44,504 nt of DNA, from NCBI GenBank assembly GCA_045592865.1, contig JAZNVP010000022.1, forward strand, positions 1 to 44,504, written 5' to 3'. The notes under the pieces were generated by a model. That model was given only the letters and a program-made list of their open reading frames with translations. It had not been told where the DNA came from and made no database searches. Origin of the DNA: RGIG9114 sp045592865. Lineage in GTDB: Bacteria; Bacillota; Clostridia; Oscillospirales; JAGBHD01. Position 1 is the first letter of the stretch; every line of letters begins with the position of its first letter. Below, in pieces: positions 24,180 to 32,819 of this stretch. The position numbers and the translations under genes were made by a program.

Positions 24180-25181
24180 ATGAAAAAATATAATGTTGCA
24201 ATACTCGGCGCAACGGGCGCAGTTGGCAGAGAAATGCTTAAAATTTTAGAAGAGAGAAACTTCCCCGTTGGAGAACTCGTGCTTTTAGCTTCCAAGAGAA
24301 GCGTTGGCAAGGAGATCGAATTTATGGGAAAAACCTACTTTGTTAAGGAAGCAACTACCGATGCTTTCGAGGGAATGGATATCGTTCTCGGTGCCGCAAG
24401 TAATGCTCTTGCAAAGGAAATGGCTCCCCACATCGTTAAAGCAGGTGCGGTTTTCGTAGATAACTCTTCGGCTTTCAGAATGTGCGACGACGTCCCCCTG
24501 GTCGTTCCCGAGATAAACCCCGAGGACGCGCTCAAAAATAACGGAATTATCTCCAACCCCAACTGCTCAACAATTATAACCTTAGTTGCTATCAACGCTC
24601 TTAACAAGGCTTCCAAGATCAAAACCGTTGTTGCTTCCACCTATCAGGCAACAAGCGGCGCAGGTGCAGGCGGCCCCGTTGAGCTTATGGCAGAGGTTGA
24701 GGCAGACCTGAAGGGCGAAAACTACGAGCCCACGGTTTTTGCTCACAAGATCGCTTATAACGTTATTCCTAAGATAGGAAGCGAAACCGAAAACGGATAT
24801 ACCACCGAGGAAATGAAGCTTCAGAACGAAGGCAGAAAGATAATGCACCTTCCCGATTTAAAGGTTAGCTGCACCTGCGTTCGCGTTCCCGTTGTTCGTT
24901 CCCACTCTATTATGGCAACCGTTGTAACAGAGGATAAGATCTCGGTTGAAAAGGCAAGAGAACTTATTTCTAATGCCCCCGGCTGCCGTCTTTACGATAA
25001 CCTTTCCAAAGAGGAGTATCCGATGCCTTTAGTTACAAGCGATCAGGATATTGTTTACGTTGGAAGAATTAGAGAAGACCTCACTAACGAAAAGGGTCTT
25101 AACATCTGGTGCTGTGGTGATCAGGTTAGAAAAGGCGCCGCTACCAACGCAGTTCAGATAGCTGAACTTCTTATAAAATAA
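24180..25181 (+). CDS. asd: Aspartate-semialdehyde dehydrogenase
   Basis: This 333-residue enzyme reduces aspartyl phosphate to aspartate semialdehyde using NADPH. Visible are the N-terminal GATGAVGREML dinucleotide loop, catalytic Cys in SNPNCST, SGAGAGG after it, and the base His in VRSHS. The start is ATG 24180, 6 bases after GAAAGGTG; the GTG at 24171 is part of that ribosome site. It is the last gene of hom-lysC-asd. The product is shared with dapA (encoded at 40176-39280) for lysine and wall diaminopimelate and with hom for threonine. Confidence 0.96.
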   Translation: MKKYNVAILGATGAVGREMLKILEERNFPVGELVLLASKRSVGKEIEFMGKTYFVKEATTDAFEGMDIVLGAASNALAKEMAPHIVKAGAVFVDNSSAFRMCDDVPLVVPEINPEDALKNNGIISNPNCSTIITLVAINALNKASKIKTVVASTYQATSGAGAGGPVELMAEVEADLKGENYEPTVFAHKIAYNVIPKIGSETENGYTTEEMKLQNEGRKIMHLPDLKVSCTCVRVPVVRSHSIMATVVTEDKISVEKARELISNAPGCRLYDNLSKEEYPMPLVTSDQDIVYVGRIREDLTNEKGLNIWCCGDQVRKGAATNAVQIAELLIK

Positions 25182-25201
25182 AACTAAAAGCCAACAGAAA
25201 A

Positions 25202-25300
25202 TGAACTGCCCCAATTTGTGCGGACAGTTCAAAAACGCCCCCTATGGTAGTTTCTTTCATTCTACCATAGGGGCTCTTTTTTCTATTGTCCGTTTTTACT
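25202..25300 (+). terminator. Tandem hairpins downstream of asd, including a strong terminator
   Basis: The first hairpin is TGAACTGCCC (25202-25211) pairing with the right arm ending near 25231, with one mismatch. The second is a perfect GCCCCTATGGTAG / CTACCATAGGGGC stem (about 25238-25274) followed by CTTTTTT, a clear rho-independent terminator. The CGGACA in the first hairpin is also inverted at TGTCCG near 25288. The paired layout exceeds what a simple terminator needs and may be the remnant of a small repeat element. Confidence 0.75.
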
Positions 25301-25330
25301 GGACTGGTGAAATTCACCTCGCTTTTTGTT

Positions 25331-27481
25331 TTAGAACAAATACCTTCCCTTTTCGAGTGAGTAGGTCTTCCCGCCGATAACTGCTTTTGCAGGTGTGGGA
25401 GTGATTATCTCATATCTGATCTCTTCCCCATCGTGCCACCAACGAGAAGACGCCTTTCCGAAACGGGTCTCAATAGAAGCACCGAAACTGTCAAGTCGGT
25501 CGGTCGGAGTGGGCTTAAAGAGTATTCTCTCAAAACCGGGAGCCTCTTCCACCGTGTTGATTCCTGCCGCCACAGAATACATCCAGTCTGCAACCGCGCC
25601 GTAGGCATAGTGGTTGTAGGAGTTCATTACATCAGGCCAGATTCTGCCGTCGGGCATTATGCCATCCCAATGCTCCCACATAGTCGTTGCGCCCTTGGTA
25701 ACCGAATAGAGCCAAGAGGGATATTCGGTTCTGAGAAGAAGCTTATAGGCTTCGTCTTCATATCCGTTTTCCGAAAGAACGTGGAGAAGATAGGGTGTTC
25801 CGACAAAACCTGTCTGAAGTTTGCCGCCGTCCTCTTCTATCTTCTTAACCAGCGACGAAGCCACCTTTTCAGGCTCATCGGTCAAACCAAAATAAAGGGT
25901 TACAACGTGCTCAGTCTGGGTAAAGAATTTATCTCCCCAGGTTTTTTTATATTTCTTAACAATGTTTTTATAACGTTCTTCATATTTCGCAATATCTTCA
26001 CCGAGAACCGCTCCCGCCTTGCAAACAAGGAGAGTCGAATATGCATAGTAGGCAGAAGCCACAATGTCGTCACGGGTGAGTCCTTTGCTCTCTCCGTAAG
26101 GCGCGTTGAGTTCCACCCAATCGCCATACTGCCATCTGCCCGTCCATAAAAACTCATCGGCGGTATCGTTTGTGATAAAATCAACCCACTTTTTCATCGC
26201 GGGGAACATCTCTTTGAGGGTCTCTTTGTCGCCATAGGTAAGATACATCTGCCATGGCGCTATCGTTATAACGTCTCCCCATGCAGCGCCGCATTCTCCT
26301 TTGTGACCAACCGGAACAACGGGCGGCACCTCGCCCGACTCATACTGCTCAGATGCAACGTCTCTAAGCCACTTTTTAAAGAAGTTGTTAACGTTATAGT
26401 TGAAACTTGCTGCGCGGACAAAAATCTGCGCGTCGCCCGTCCAACCAAGCCTTTCGTCTCTTTGAGGGCAATCGGTAGGAATATCTAAGTAATTACATTT
26501 CTGTCCCCAGAAAATATTCTTAATAAGCCTGTTGAGAAGCGGCGAAGAGGTCTCGATCTCGCCCGTTTTTTCTATGTTGCTGTGAAGCACTATCGCCCTT
26601 ATACTGTCAAGCGTGAGGTCTGCGGGGAACTCGTCAACACGAATGTATCTGAAGCCGTAGAATGTAAGGGTTGGGTGCCAACTTTGCTCCCCCTCTTTGC
26701 ATATATAATCATATTTGCAAAGGGCTGTGCGGTAGTTTCCGTTATAGAAGTTTCCGTCCTTATCGAGAATTTCGGCAAAGGAAAGAGAAACCTTATCTCC
26801 CTTTTTAGCAGAGAGGGAAATTTCGGGAACACCCGTTAAATTCTGCCCAAAATCAATAACCGTCTCACCCTTGGGTGTTTTAATAATTTTTGCCGCCATA
26901 ACCGTTTCCTGACGAATGGTGAAAACTCCCTCGTGCGCTATAAGCATACTCTTATCCTGATTATCGCAAAGAACCGCCTTTCCTAAGACAGTTTCTTCTG
27001 CATTCGCATCATATTCTATTCCATCATAAATATCGCAGAAACGAACGGGACTTTCGGTAACGTCCCAAGCTTCGTCGGTTACGATCTCTTCTCTTTCGCC
27101 ATTCTTATATTCTATTTTAAGACTCGCAATAATTCCAACTTCTCGAGTATGAACAACAGGGTTAACTGCAACGAAAGCGTTCGCTCCCGCTCCCGAAATT
27201 CTTCCGAGATACCAGCCTTTCGTCAGTTGAACACAAAGGGTGTTTTCCTTTGAAATCATATCAGTAACGTCGGTTTCCTTTACCTGCAAACGCTTTTCAT
27301 AATCCGTCCAACCGGGAGCCATGTATTCCTCTCCGACCTTTTCTCCGTTTATGTAAGCCTCATAAACGCCTCTTGCCGTAACCGACAAAACGGCACTTTT
27401 AATTTCTCCTTTGAGAGAAAATCCCTTTTTAAATAAAGGAGTGCTGTTATCATTTGCCTTTATCCATTTTGCATTTATCAT
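25331..27481 (-). CDS. Alpha-L-rhamnosidase, GH78 family
   Basis: This 716-residue glycosidase is predicted to release L-rhamnose from plant or bacterial glycans. The N-terminal third is beta-rich with a carbohydrate-binding-like domain (EAYINGEKVGEEYMAPGWTDY is family-typical). The (alpha/alpha)6 catalytic domain has the hallmark DCPQRDERLGWTGDAQ, with the catalytic acid glutamate, and later TMWEHWDG. The C-terminal beta sandwich begins about residue 635. No signal peptide is visible, so it probably acts inside the cell on imported oligosaccharides. The start is ATG 27481, 5 bases after AGAGGTG. Divergent from an AraC-type regulator, its probable activator. Confidence 0.95.
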   Translation of the reverse strand: MINAKWIKANDNSTPLFKKGFSLKGEIKSAVLSVTARGVYEAYINGEKVGEEYMAPGWTDYEKRLQVKETDVTDMISKENTLCVQLTKGWYLGRISGAGANAFVAVNPVVHTREVGIIASLKIEYKNGEREEIVTDEAWDVTESPVRFCDIYDGIEYDANAEETVLGKAVLCDNQDKSMLIAHEGVFTIRQETVMAAKIIKTPKGETVIDFGQNLTGVPEISLSAKKGDKVSLSFAEILDKDGNFYNGNYRTALCKYDYICKEGEQSWHPTLTFYGFRYIRVDEFPADLTLDSIRAIVLHSNIEKTGEIETSSPLLNRLIKNIFWGQKCNYLDIPTDCPQRDERLGWTGDAQIFVRAASFNYNVNNFFKKWLRDVASEQYESGEVPPVVPVGHKGECGAAWGDVITIAPWQMYLTYGDKETLKEMFPAMKKWVDFITNDTADEFLWTGRWQYGDWVELNAPYGESKGLTRDDIVASAYYAYSTLLVCKAGAVLGEDIAKYEERYKNIVKKYKKTWGDKFFTQTEHVVTLYFGLTDEPEKVASSLVKKIEEDGGKLQTGFVGTPYLLHVLSENGYEDEAYKLLLRTEYPSWLYSVTKGATTMWEHWDGIMPDGRIWPDVMNSYNHYAYGAVADWMYSVAAGINTVEEAPGFERILFKPTPTDRLDSFGASIETRFGKASSRWWHDGEEIRYEIITPTPAKAVIGGKTYSLEKGRYLF

Positions 27482-27492
27482 AAAATCACCTC

Positions 27493-27522
27493 TTGACTTC
27501 ATTGTAGCAAAGGAATTATAAT
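27493..27522 (+). promoter_or_regulatory. Promoter of the AraC-family gene
   Basis: TTGACT at 27493-27498, an 18-bp spacer, and TATAAT at 27517-27522. The divergent rhamnosidase gene has a -10-like TATAAT at 27520-27515 on minus but no good -35, which fits an activator-dependent promoter. Confidence 0.6.
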
Positions 27523-27563
27523 AAAACTATACCCCATTTTCATTATAACAGGGCGTGATTTTA

Positions 27564-28391
27564 ATGTCATATCAACTTAAACGCAACCTTGAAAATGCAG
27601 TTCAGGTAATGCTTTTAGAAAACGAGTCCGCAGCCGTGCGCCACACCCACAATTTTTTGGAGTTTGTTTACGTCGTGTCGGGATCGGCTTCCTACCACCT
27701 CGGAAAGTTCGAGGGCACCCTTTCCCCAGGCGACTATTTCGTGGTAGACTACAACACCTCCCACGACTACCTCTCGTCAGAAAAAGACCTTTCTGTTATA
27801 AACTGCCTCTTTCACCCTGAATTCGTCCACGAAACAATGAGGGACGTCGGAAGCTTTAACGAGCTCTGCGAAAGATATTTTATGCGAATAACGGCGCGGC
27901 GGATAAACGGACCCGCCGCCAATCAGGTTTTTAAGGGAAACGAAAAGATCGGCGAACTGTTTCACGATATGCTAAATGAATATACCGCTAAAAACGAAGG
28001 ATATCTGCAGGTCGTCCGTTTTCTATTATGCCGAATTATAATCGAAACCGTCAGAGCGGTGGGAAGCCGAAAAAATATAAGCCCTGTAACCGAAGAAATA
28101 ATAAACGTAATAGAAAAAGATTACGTGAAAAAACTTTCACTTGGGCGTATCTGCAAAGAAATGCACTACTCTCTTCCCTATATCAGCGCCCTTTTCAAAA
28201 AGGAAACGGGCTTTTCCTTCACCGATTACCTCCAGAACCGCCGTCTTGAAGAAACCTGCCGACTGCTCCGCGAAACCGATCTCCCCGTCAGCGCTGTTGC
28301 AGAAAGCGTCGGATATCAGAACCTTAAGTTCTTCGGAAAGCTCTTTAAGCGTTTTACGGGCCTTTCCCCAAGAGAATACAGAAAAAAGTAA
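27564..28391 (+). CDS. AraC-family transcriptional regulator with cupin sensor domain
   Basis: This 275-residue regulator has an N-terminal cupin-like sugar-binding domain (about residues 20-100; RHTHNFLEFVYVVSG with the typical His-x-His then LSPGDYFVV). A C-terminal pair of HTH motifs follows (about 175-275), with LSLGRICKEMHYSLPYISALFKK and the AraC signature VAESVGYQNLKFFGKLFKR. It is divergent from the GH78 rhamnosidase and is likely to activate it in response to rhamnose or a rhamnoside; the ligand is an inference. The start is placed at ATG 27564; the GTG at 27555 belongs to the GGGCGTG ribosome site. Confidence 0.93.
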   Translation: MSYQLKRNLENAVQVMLLENESAAVRHTHNFLEFVYVVSGSASYHLGKFEGTLSPGDYFVVDYNTSHDYLSSEKDLSVINCLFHPEFVHETMRDVGSFNELCERYFMRITARRINGPAANQVFKGNEKIGELFHDMLNEYTAKNEGYLQVVRFLLCRIIIETVRAVGSRKNISPVTEEIINVIEKDYVKKLSLGRICKEMHYSLPYISALFKKETGFSFTDYLQNRRLEETCRLLRETDLPVSAVAESVGYQNLKFFGKLFKRFTGLSPREYRKK

Positions 28392-28415
28392 CCGCTTAAA
28401 AGCGGTTACTTTTTT
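28382..28415. terminator. Bidirectional terminator between the AraC gene and aroK
   Basis: A long stem with AAAAAAGTAACCGCTT and AAGCGGTTACTTTTTT arms and a 2-base top spans the stop of the AraC gene and the end of aroK. T runs occur on both strands. Confidence 0.9.
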
Positions 28416-28416
28416 A

Positions 28417-28941
28417 TTATTCTGCTGCCTTATTTTCTTTTAAAAGCCTTATAAATTCCTCATAGGTGTCGCGAACAGTGTCCTTCGGGCAGAGAATAAC
28501 GTCGGCCGCCGAAAGATAAAGGTCTTTGCGCTTTTCATAAAGCTCATAAAGTCCGTTATAGTCAAGCGAAGCCGCAAGCGGACGGCGGTCGTTTCTTTTG
28601 ACCCTCTCGAAAATCACGTCGAAGGGCGTGTCTATAAAAACGATCAGACCGCGCCGTTTCATAAACTTTACGTTTTTCTCTCTTAAAACTGCTCCACCGC
28701 CGAGCGACACAACCCTCGGAGACTGAAAAGACAGCGACCTTATAACCCTTGTTTCAGAATTCCTGAAATATTCTTCCCCCTTGGAAGCAAATATTTCGGT
28801 AATGGTCTGTTTTTCTTTTTTGGCAACTATATAATCTGAGTCAACTATGGGAAGAGAAAGTTTTTTTGAAGCATAAAATCCGAGAGTGCTTTTTCCACAG
28901 CCCATAAACCCGCAAAGATAAACCGTCTTTTTGAGTTTCAT
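28417..28941 (-). CDS. aroK: Shikimate kinase
   Basis: This 174-residue enzyme phosphorylates shikimate in aromatic amino acid synthesis. The P-loop is GFMGCGKST. VDSDYIV carries the Mg-binding Asp, SLGGGAVL the shikimate-binding loop, and RRPLA the LID arginines. The gene is the last in the mreB-mrdA operon, and its start overlaps the mrdA stop (TGATG), so it is translationally coupled to a cell-wall gene. That is unusual for an aro gene and probably reflects operon convenience. No other aro genes are in the window. Confidence 0.95.
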   Translation of the reverse strand: MKLKKTVYLCGFMGCGKSTLGFYASKKLSLPIVDSDYIVAKKEKQTITEIFASKGEEYFRNSETRVIRSLSFQSPRVVSLGGGAVLREKNVKFMKRRGLIVFIDTPFDVIFERVKRNDRRPLAASLDYNGLYELYEKRKDLYLSAADVILCPKDTVRDTYEEFIRLLKENKAAE

Positions 28942-30962
28942 CAGCTCAGCAGTGTTCCGTAGTCCTCAGGACTCGTCGCCGTTCCCGTCGTAAAATAATA
29001 CTGCAAAAACTCTCGGATGATTTTCGCAGAATATGCTCCGCCCTCCTGCATAACCGCAAAAGCAACCTGCGGATCATCGGCAGGAGCGTAGCCTAAAATA
29101 CAGTGGTTGGTAACCGTTTCGGTAACCTGCGGCGTTCCTGTCTTTAGCGCCGCCTGAACAAGTTTAAAGCCTGTCAGACCTATCTCGCCCGAGCCCGTTC
29201 CGTTGGCACTGTTTATCATTCCTTGCTTTATAGCCTCGAAGGTCTCATCACTGGCTTTAATCTCTTCCATAACCGATGGCTCGTAGGTGTAAACCGTTTC
29301 GGAAAGGTCAAAACTCTTGACTTCTTTTAATATGTGGGTCTTATATCTCACGCCGTTGTTCGCAAGTGTCATAGCGAGTGTCGCCATCTGAAGCGGCGTT
29401 ACCGCCGTGTCCGACTGACCGATAGACGCCTGCAAAACGTCTCCGTTATACCATTCTTTGCCGAGAGAAGCCGCAGTCTCGGGGGTTGCTAGTCTGCCCG
29501 ACGCCTCATCAAGTTCTATTCCCGTTTTCTGTCCGTATCCGACAAGAGAAGCATACTCCATAACCTTCGTAATACCAAGTCTTCTTCCGAGCTCATAGAA
29601 GAAAACGTTGCAGGAAACTCCGAGCGCCGATTTAACGTTTATCGCGCCGTGAGTTCCAAGGCAGGTTGGCTGATAGTCGTCGTAATAATCATAAACGTGG
29701 CGGCAGGTTATAGTCGAAGCGCCCGTTATCTGTTGCTCTGTTAGCCCCGCAAGACTCGTTACAGTCTTGAAGGTAGAGCCGGGTCTGTAGAGCCCGTTAC
29801 AAGCACGGTTGAAAAGCGGCATCGCCTCATCGGTTGCGAGCGCAGAATAATCGGTGAAATAACTGTTAAGGTCGAAAGAAGGGTTCTGCGCCATCGCCAG
29901 AACTCCGCCGTCTGAAACGTCAAGCACCACCATCGAGATAGCTTCAACGTCTTTTCCCATTCCGTTCTTTTCCTTTAGCCAGACCATATGCCCGTCGATT
30001 ATCTGTTGCAGTTTTTCCTGCAGCTTAAAATCAAGGGTCAGAACAACGCTGTTGCCCGGAAGCGCCTCGGTAATGTCATTCTCCGAGGTTATAACGCCGT
30101 TTTTATCCTGAATTATAAGCCTTTTCCCGTCAGTTCCCTTGAGATACTCCTCAAAAGCCTCCTCGGCGCCGAACTTTCCGATCTTATCGTTCATATTGTA
30201 GCCGAGTTTTTTGTAACTTTCATATTCCTCGGCGCTCATAGCACCCGTAACTCCGACAACGTGAGGCGCAAGAGAAGAGGAAACGTATTTTCGACTCAGC
30301 GCCTCGCCAACCGCAACGCCCTTGTATTTATAGGACAACTCCTCTATCTTTGCCGCAGTTGAAACCGAAATGTCTGAAGAAAACACAAAATCATTAGACC
30401 CGTTAAAGCCTCTGAGCTCCATCTCATAGCGAACACCCGCTATTAGACGCTTTTCAGCTGCAGAAAACTCTTCTCCCTCAAGGCCGTATCTCTCGTAAAG
30501 CGCGTCAAGACAGTTTTCAACGGTTGCGTAGCTGTTAAGTCTTAAAAAGGTCTTTAAATATTCCGCCGAATCTTCCTTTCCCTCTGAAAAGGTAAAGGGT
30601 TCCTCTGTTGTTATCGGAAGACTGTCGTTCCACTCCTCACCCGTCGAGGTAAGAAGTGACGAAAGCTCCAGAATTATTCCGTTTTCACTGCCGTATTCCA
30701 TAAAGTTTCGCTGAAAACAGATGGTATATCCCGTCGTGTTGACCGCAATAGGTCTGCCGAAACGGTCAAGAATTTCTCCCCTCGCCGCAGGAATAGCCAC
30801 ACTTGAGGAAATGCTTCGCTGAGCCAATGCGCTATAGTAATCGCCGTTAACGATCTGAAGCTGCAATAGCCTGTAATAATAAAACAGTATGATAGACACC
30901 GCAAGAACTATCATAATAACAGTCCTTGAGCGTTTTATAAAACCGCCTTTATTGTGCGACAA
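28941..30962 (-). CDS. mrdA: Penicillin-binding protein 2, elongasome transpeptidase
   Basis: This 673-residue class B penicillin-binding protein has one transmembrane helix (about residues 12-32), a dimerisation/pedestal region (about 50-290), and a transpeptidase domain. The active site is intact: PGSTFKT (SxxK), SCN (SxN) and LKTGTPQ (KTG). In rod-shaped cells it cross-links new lateral wall with MreB, MreC, MreD and RodA. Its place directly behind mreC-mreD supports mrdA over a division-specific PBP3. The ribosome site is GGGAGG. RodA is not encoded in the window. Confidence 0.95.
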   Translation of the reverse strand: MSHNKGGFIKRSRTVIMIVLAVSIILFYYYRLLQLQIVNGDYYSALAQRSISSSVAIPAARGEILDRFGRPIAVNTTGYTICFQRNFMEYGSENGIILELSSLLTSTGEEWNDSLPITTEEPFTFSEGKEDSAEYLKTFLRLNSYATVENCLDALYERYGLEGEEFSAAEKRLIAGVRYEMELRGFNGSNDFVFSSDISVSTAAKIEELSYKYKGVAVGEALSRKYVSSSLAPHVVGVTGAMSAEEYESYKKLGYNMNDKIGKFGAEEAFEEYLKGTDGKRLIIQDKNGVITSENDITEALPGNSVVLTLDFKLQEKLQQIIDGHMVWLKEKNGMGKDVEAISMVVLDVSDGGVLAMAQNPSFDLNSYFTDYSALATDEAMPLFNRACNGLYRPGSTFKTVTSLAGLTEQQITGASTITCRHVYDYYDDYQPTCLGTHGAINVKSALGVSCNVFFYELGRRLGITKVMEYASLVGYGQKTGIELDEASGRLATPETAASLGKEWYNGDVLQASIGQSDTAVTPLQMATLAMTLANNGVRYKTHILKEVKSFDLSETVYTYEPSVMEEIKASDETFEAIKQGMINSANGTGSGEIGLTGFKLVQAALKTGTPQVTETVTNHCILGYAPADDPQVAFAVMQEGGAYSAKIIREFLQYYFTTGTATSPEDYGTLLS

Positions 30963-30974
30963 CCGCTCTCCCTC

Positions 30975-31496
30975 CTAATCTTCTATTCCGAACTTTCTGT
31001 TAACGTAACGAAACGCAAAATAATATACCGGAAGTATTATAATCGAAAGCAATACAGACGGTATAACAGAGCCGGTAAACAGCGCTATTCTTCCGCCCTT
31101 TTCGAATAAAACGTTATAAATAAAATAATAGAAAAACTTTACCGCAATAACCGCTCCGGCATTTGTTATAAGCGCATTAATAAAGGTTCTTCGAACCAAA
31201 AAAGCAATCAGAAGCGATACCGTTACGGCGCATAAAAGATAGATAAGCCCGTGAAAGCCAAAAAGACTCGCACAAGCAATATCCTTTAAAAGCCCTGCGA
31301 AAACGGCGAAAATTCCCGAAGACAGAGGCGGCAAAAACATCGCTATGCAAACCGTGAAAACAAGAAGAAAGTCGGGAGAAGCCGCATAAAAAAAGGTATA
31401 AGGCACCCCCGAAACGACGTAGCTCACCAAAAGAATTGCCGCAAAGATGGCAATTCTCAAAGCTTCGCTTATGTTTTTGGATGATGCCTTTCCCAT
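30975..31496 (-). CDS. mreD: Rod-shape determining protein MreD
   Basis: This 173-residue integral membrane protein has five or six hydrophobic helices. It fits MreD by size, helix pattern and place between mreC and mrdA; the family has few fixed motifs, and the short PDFLLVFTVC and GLLKDI segments match. It is a scaffold component of the lateral-wall synthesis complex. Ribosome site AGGAG; the gap to mrdA is 12 bases. Confidence 0.88.
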   Translation of the reverse strand: MGKASSKNISEALRIAIFAAILLVSYVVSGVPYTFFYAASPDFLLVFTVCIAMFLPPLSSGIFAVFAGLLKDIACASLFGFHGLIYLLCAVTVSLLIAFLVRRTFINALITNAGAVIAVKFFYYFIYNVLFEKGGRIALFTGSVIPSVLLSIIILPVYYFAFRYVNRKFGIED

Positions 31497-31505
31497 AACA
31501 GACTC

Positions 31506-31916
31506 CTATAAACTGTTTTTATCCTCAATATATGCCTTTATCTTTTCGCTCGAAAAAACCCTTATAGATGAAAAAATTATGTAGAGCAAAAACAGAAGAA
31601 GAACTAAGTAAACGTAAGCTTCGGGCTTTTTATACGGGAGAACGCTTGTAAAACAGTAAAAAACGTAAAGCCCGTAAGCAATATTACCAAAAGCATATAA
31701 CTGTCTTGAAAAACTGAACCCCAAAAGAAGCCCGAGCCCCATCGGAAGCGCCGTCCAGATAAAAACAAGATTTTTGCTTATAATACCTGCCGCCACCGCC
31801 GCCGCTAAATAAACCACGGCGTAAATTAAAGAGAATACCTTTCCGTCTTTAATTCTTTTTGCCCTTATTTCTCGGTTCTTCTGCCTTACCTCAGACAAAA
31901 CCTCTTCTTCCATCAT
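31506..31916 (-). CDS. Uncharacterised membrane protein inside the mre operon
   Basis: This 136-residue protein was not recognised. After a charged N terminus (Glu/Lys/Arg-rich, about residues 1-25) there are four hydrophobic helices (roughly 28-47, 51-68, 74-92, 98-117) and a charged C-terminal tail. It lies between mreC and mreD, with its ATG overlapping the mreC stop (TAATG) and only 9 bases before mreD. It is therefore co-translated with both and not a stray insertion. A membrane partner of MreC/MreD or of the PBP is a reasonable idea, but unsupported. The ribosome site GAGGGTG lies in the end of mreC. Confidence 0.8.
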   Translation of the reverse strand: MMEEEVLSEVRQKNREIRAKRIKDGKVFSLIYAVVYLAAAVAAGIISKNLVFIWTALPMGLGLLLGFSFSRQLYAFGNIAYGLYVFYCFTSVLPYKKPEAYVYLVLLLFLLYIIFSSIRVFSSEKIKAYIEDKNSL

Positions 31917-32758
31917 TATTTTTCACCCTCCGAAAAATCGGTTACAACGTAAACGTTTTTAAGGCTGTCCATATCCTCGGTTGCCTTAACAACAGCATAA
32001 AGCGAGGTTCCGTTCTGCTCAGCCTCAACCGAAACCACCTCTCCGATAATAAGGTTGGGGGGATAAATCCCACTCGCGCCGCTCGTTACAACCATATCAC
32101 CTGCAGAAACCGCAGAGTCTCTCGAAATATAAGAAAGCTTAAGGTTTGAAGCAAGTGCCCAAGACGTAACACCCGTGCAAACACCGGTATCCCTCGTTCT
32201 CACGACCTGTGCCCCAAGCTGAATGTCGGTGCTAAGCACGGTCGTAACCCTCGCACTCGTCGGGAACACCTCGGTAACGACCCCGACAAGACCCGAAGAG
32301 GTAATAACCGCATCTCTTTCCTCAACCCCGTGCTTTTTTCCGCGGCTAATGGTAAATGAGGTTCCGTAGTCGTCGGTATCTCTCGCGATAACGTCGGCAG
32401 AAACAAGCGAGAGATCTTCGTTTTCTTCAGAAATTTCTAAAAGAGCCTTTAGTCGCTCGTTCTCATTTTTATATGTTTCAAAGTCAACGAGCTTGTCTTT
32501 AAGACGGTCGATCTCTTCACGGAGCTCCTCGTTTTCCGCACGAAGCCTTCCTCCGCTTGTAAGATTGGACCAACCGGTCGAAACCGCCGAGGAAATACCC
32601 GCCGCCGCCTTTTGAAACGGAGTTGTAACAACCGTCAGCACCTTTTCGGCAAAGGAAACCGAGTCCGAGTTCGAAGCCGAATAGACCATAAGTCCCGTTA
32701 ACGCCGCAACGATACCTATTAAAATTTTAAAGGTTACGCTACTGAAAAATTTTCGCAT
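31916..32758 (-). CDS. mreC: Rod-shape determining protein MreC
   Basis: This 280-residue bitopic membrane protein has one N-terminal transmembrane helix (about residues 10-28). A coiled coil follows (about 70-108; LRAENEELREEIDRLKDKL type heptads), then a double beta-barrel extracytoplasmic domain (about 115-275), with the family blocks SGLVGVV and IYPPNLIIGEVVSV. It links MreB to the penicillin-binding proteins outside the membrane. It lies downstream of mreB, after a hairpin. Confidence 0.95.
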   Translation of the reverse strand: MRKFFSSVTFKILIGIVAALTGLMVYSASNSDSVSFAEKVLTVVTTPFQKAAAGISSAVSTGWSNLTSGGRLRAENEELREEIDRLKDKLVDFETYKNENERLKALLEISEENEDLSLVSADVIARDTDDYGTSFTISRGKKHGVEERDAVITSSGLVGVVTEVFPTSARVTTVLSTDIQLGAQVVRTRDTGVCTGVTSWALASNLKLSYISRDSAVSAGDMVVTSGASGIYPPNLIIGEVVSVEAEQNGTSLYAVVKATEDMDSLKNVYVVTDFSEGEK

Positions 32759-32780
32759 AATTCTTTACCTCTGATAAATT

Positions 32781-32808
32781 AAAACCGCAGATGGTTCTCT
32801 GCGGTTTT
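32781..32808 (-). terminator. Attenuator-like hairpin between mreB and mreC
   Basis: AAAACCGCAGA (32781-32791) pairs with TCTGCGGTTTT (32798-32808). On minus it is followed by TTTTAATTT, so it may partly terminate transcription after mreB and set a higher mreB:mreC ratio. Confidence 0.75.
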
Positions 32809-32819
32809 GTAAATCCAAA

